From the IMG/VR virus record IMGVR_UViG_3300043219_000219, positions 1 through 24,166 of that record: DNA of 24,166 nucleotides, one strand, 5' to 3'. Under the pieces are notes generated by a model, which was not told the origin of the DNA, ran no database searches, and worked only from the letters and a program-made list of their open reading frames with translations. This document shows, in pieces, positions 22,044 to 24,166 of this stretch. Made by a program: the position numbers and the translations under genes. The first letter of the stretch is position 1; the number at the start of each line of letters is the position of its first letter. Source of the stretch: a virus.

Positions 22044-23318
22044 TCACTCCTTATCTTTAAATAATAAATCTGTATACCGTGCCGGATCACCTTTCGATCC
22101 AAGAAGAGCACTGTTTAAATTACACCCTATAGTATCTGTAAATATTATACCGTCAAAACTATACTCTGGAAATATATATTCAGAATACTCCTTTACAGCA
22201 ACAGCTGGAATATCTCTAAACTCTATTATATGATCAACACGTCCCTTTCGATAAAGAGCAGGGTCAATCTTATCGAGATGATTCGTTGTCAGAAATATTA
22301 TCACATTATGTATATTTTCTATCCCGTCCAACCCGTTTAATAAGCCGGATAAAGTTGTAAAGGTAAAGTCACACTCTTCTATTTTTGATAACGGATGTTT
22401 ATCACCATTAGAATCTTCAGATCTCTCTGTTCTTCTTTTCCTTGCGGCCTTAGTAGAATCAAAATCCTCTATAACCACAAAGGAGTTGGGAGGTGTTTGA
22501 GATAAAGCTCTCTGAAAAGAAGTATCTGAAACAGATCCGATATTCAATATACATAAGTTTTTATCATAATAAGATGCAAGAGTTTTTATAGTGCTGGTCT
22601 TCCCTGTACCGGGTATTCCATGAAGAATATACGTAAGCTTATACGGCAGGCCTTTTGATACAAACCAGTCTTCATTTGAATTAAAATGTTTTATATCATT
22701 CAATAACCGCTGTTTTATTTCGTAATCAAGAGCCAATGACTCAATCGGACGTTTTTTCATAGGTGCATTTTTTCGCCAACTATCGTTGTAATGATATGAG
22801 AATATTTCATTCTTTTTCTCTTTCGGAGCAAACTCTTTTATGAAGCTATCTAATATCGATTTATTTCTACCGAAATACTTTAATAATATTGATCGTTTTT
22901 GAAGCTCTGATCCAGATGATTCAATAGCCGATAAAACCATCCACATAATTTTACCTTTGTATATAAACCAGTGTGTTCCATATCCGGGACCTAATATAAC
23001 GCTTTCTATCTCCCGCTTTAAGTCATCGTCCCACCCCTCATAGGTATAAATAGAAAGAAATCTTGAGAACCTTAAAAATCCTTTATTTTCAGACAACCAC
23101 TGCATACACGAATAATAAATCTTTTGATGGTAATATCCCTGCGCGTTATCAAACTCAAGGGAAGTAATCAACTGAGTTTTTATCTTTGAAAATATTTTTG
23201 CAGGAATAGTTCTTATCAGAAATGTTATTACAGTTAAACCCCATAAAGATATAACCCCGGCAAGTATAGGTGACGTCGATGCAAGTTCCGTTAATCTTAA
23301 ATATATATCCGTTAACAT
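22044..23318 (-). CDS. BCS1-like AAA+ ATPase with N-terminal membrane segment
   Basis: 424 residues, close to the length of mitochondrial BCS1. A hydrophobic segment (about 17-37) anchors the N-terminus. A BCS1_N-like part follows (FLRFSRF; GPGYGTHWFIYKGK, 110-123), then the AAA+ core: Walker A GIPGTGKTS (234-242), Walker B FVVIEDFD (280-287), sensor-1 LTTNHLDKIDPAL (343-355), and the arginine-finger region YRKGRVDH (356-363). BCS1 moves a folded iron-sulfur protein across the inner mitochondrial membrane. Bacterial and phage relatives exist with largely unknown roles, some in conflict-system contexts. Here it may remodel a membrane-associated complex. The ribosome site is GGGGA before the ATG. 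The gene is coupled to thyX downstream, though no shared pathway is obvious. Confidence 0.85.
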   Translation of the reverse strand: MLTDIYLRLTELASTSPILAGVISLWGLTVITFLIRTIPAKIFSKIKTQLITSLEFDNAQGYYHQKIYYSCMQWLSENKGFLRFSRFLSIYTYEGWDDDLKREIESVILGPGYGTHWFIYKGKIMWMVLSAIESSGSELQKRSILLKYFGRNKSILDSFIKEFAPKEKKNEIFSYHYNDSWRKNAPMKKRPIESLALDYEIKQRLLNDIKHFNSNEDWFVSKGLPYKLTYILHGIPGTGKTSTIKTLASYYDKNLCILNIGSVSDTSFQRALSQTPPNSFVVIEDFDSTKAARKRRTERSEDSNGDKHPLSKIEECDFTFTTLSGLLNGLDGIENIHNVIIFLTTNHLDKIDPALYRKGRVDHIIEFRDIPAVAVKEYSEYIFPEYSFDGIIFTDTIGCNLNSALLGSKGDPARYTDLLFKDKE

Positions 23319-23334
23319 ATTAAAATCCCCGCCT

Positions 23335-23556
23335 TTAAATCGCGTCCTTTCTTATCCAATCACGTCCATTATATAAATAGATCGTACCATCCACAATAAT
23401 CTTACAGTTACTCACCCATTTTACATGTGACTCGGGCTTGTCGGTTTTCACCCTCCGAACAGCTTTTAATATCATACCAAATAATATAACTTGAATCTGT
23501 AAAGATACCATAATCGCAGTACCAAATAAAATAATTATTAAATCTATATCACTCAT
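23335..23556 (-). CDS. Small membrane protein with GxxYLYNGRDW tail
   Basis: 73 residues. One transmembrane segment near the N-terminus (IDLIIILFGTAIMVSLQIQV, continuing into ILFGMIL), then a basic soluble part ending YLYNGRDWIRKDAI. The tail motif is shared with the 48-residue protein at 20919-21065. AAGGGGG lies about six bases before the ATG. It precedes the membrane-anchored BCS1-like ATPase by 16 bp, so the two may act at the membrane together, which is only an inference. Function unknown. Confidence 0.6.
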   Translation of the reverse strand: MSDIDLIIILFGTAIMVSLQIQVILFGMILKAVRRVKTDKPESHVKWVSNCKIIVDGTIYLYNGRDWIRKDAI

Positions 23557-23637
23557 AAAATCCCCCTTTTCCCCTACCGTCTAAATCGGGTCGATCATCG
23601 GCATTTTTCATATTTACCATCCCGTTTTCAGGATATA

Positions 23638-23943
23638 CTAGGACTCAGTCTCACTGAGTACCTTAAGGAACTGATCATTCATAAGATAAAGCGCCTCGGC
23701 CTCATCTTTATGCTCCATATCTACCTCACCCGGTAACCATAAATCTTTAATTCTCAAAGCACCTTTAATTGCTTCTCTCAGCGCCGTCACCTTAGCTTCG
23801 ACCTTAGACTCTAACCTATTCCATTTTTGAGTTGCATTATTAAAAATATTATTACAACCCCTACAATTAAAAATACTATTTCCCGAATAATCAGAATACA
23901 CACTTCCGCACACAGGGCACGGATTAGCATTACTTAATCCCAT
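23638..23943 (-). CDS. Small zinc-ribbon protein
   Basis: 101 residues. The N-terminal ribbon has two knuckles: CPVCG (9-13) and CRGC (27-30), typical of a four-cysteine zinc site such as in restriction-alleviation (Lar-like) or other phage zinc-ribbon proteins. The rest is a charged helix (LESKVEAKVTALREAIKGALR) and an acidic C-terminus. GAGGGAG lies before the ATG. No specific role can be given. Similar small ribbons often bind nucleic acid or protein partners. Confidence 0.65.
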   Translation of the reverse strand: MGLSNANPCPVCGSVYSDYSGNSIFNCRGCNNIFNNATQKWNRLESKVEAKVTALREAIKGALRIKDLWLPGEVDMEHKDEAEALYLMNDQFLKVLSETES

Positions 23944-23961
23944 AATAGTTCTCCCTCTATA

Positions 23962-24166
23962 TCACAGTCCCACAAGCCGCCTAGCACAACTACCAGAACA
24001 AACCGAATAATTCCCCATCAGTATCATATCGTCTTCAGATACTGTCTTCCCGCATTCCTCACACTCGACCGTCCCGTCAAACTCCCTGTAGAACTCTTTC
24101 ACACCACCACTGGGGAACTGCTTTACCGTCGGATCATGAATATTCCCGTCATCATCCACACACCAC
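23962..24166 (-). CDS. Small Cys-pair protein, 5' end probably cut by window edge
   Basis: At least 65 residues. The frame is still open at the window edge (upstream codons read Trp-Cys-Val before DDDGN), so the GTG at 24159 may be internal and the true start may lie outside. The C-terminal half has CEEC and CSGSC pairs, together a likely four-cysteine zinc finger (TVECEECGKTV; YSVCSGSCARR). The gene ends 18 bases before the next one. No family was recognised beyond the zinc-site pattern. Confidence 0.55.
   Translation of the reverse strand, partial: WCVDDDGNIHDPTVKQFPSGGVKEFYREFDGTVECEECGKTVSEDDMILMGNYSVCSGSCARRLVGL

Noticed and set aside
23549-23620. 23-codon minus-strand frame (MVNMKNADDR...) ending inside the next gene's start
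   Set aside because: Very short, weak ribosome site and no recognisable features. It could be a leader peptide but the evidence is insufficient.
1-24166. tRNA genes, integrase, insertion sequences or attachment sites
   Set aside because: Reading both strands gave no cloverleaf-like sequence, recombinase motif or flanking repeats that would support any of these.

Overview
The window looks like an interior stretch of a tailed-phage (Caudoviricetes) or prophage genome. It is AT-rich, and every supportable gene lies on the minus strand, so transcription runs from right (24166) to left (1). Genes are packed with 1-20 bp overlaps or short gaps and good AGGAGG-type ribosome sites. TAA, TAG and TGA all act as stops, so the code is the standard bacterial one. 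No tRNA, rRNA, integrase, insertion sequence or CRISPR array was seen. The host cannot be named from the sequence. Both ends cut through probable genes.

Right part (about 24.2-18.9 kb): an accessory/metabolic block. It holds two small zinc-site proteins, a small membrane protein, a BCS1-like AAA+ ATPase with an N-terminal membrane segment, a flavin-dependent thymidylate synthase (ThyX), several small phage proteins of unknown role, a predicted lipoprotein and a small secreted protein. A minus-strand rho-independent terminator at 18845-18871 closes this block.

Middle part (about 18.8-13.0 kb): the most unusual region. At least seven small paralogous proteins (here called GLW proteins A-G, after a Gly-Leu-Trp near the N-terminus) lie in two groups, 18.8-16.8 kb and 14.5-13.0 kb. 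Between and among them are a stand-alone Spo11/TopoVI-A-like protein with a Toprim domain, a short radical-SAM protein, and Cys-rich or helical small proteins. I do not recognise the GLW family. Its copy number, near-identical gene junctions and swapped C-terminal modules suggest recent duplication and diversification.

Control region (about 12.94-12.73 kb): a strong minus-strand terminator (12795-12827) ends the GLW block. An extended -10 promoter (TATAAT at 12756-12761) with an overlapping dyad then starts the virion block. A second TATAAT at 12872-12877 could drive a short RNA that ends at the terminator.

Left part (12.7 kb to 1): virion morphogenesis genes. They encode a portal protein, a type IB DNA topoisomerase, small proteins, a 1783-residue 'polyvalent' protein (InPase-like, ParB-like, acetyltransferase-like, kinase-like, long helical region, SF2/SNF2-type helicase), a coiled-coil protein, an XhlA-like membrane-anchored coiled coil, an ADP-ribosyltransferase, and an unknown basic protein. 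Several of these share short basic 'KA...GK-W/Y-V' modules at N-termini or between domains. This suggests a set of enzymes packaged in the head and injected with the DNA, with the capsid genes presumably beyond the left edge.
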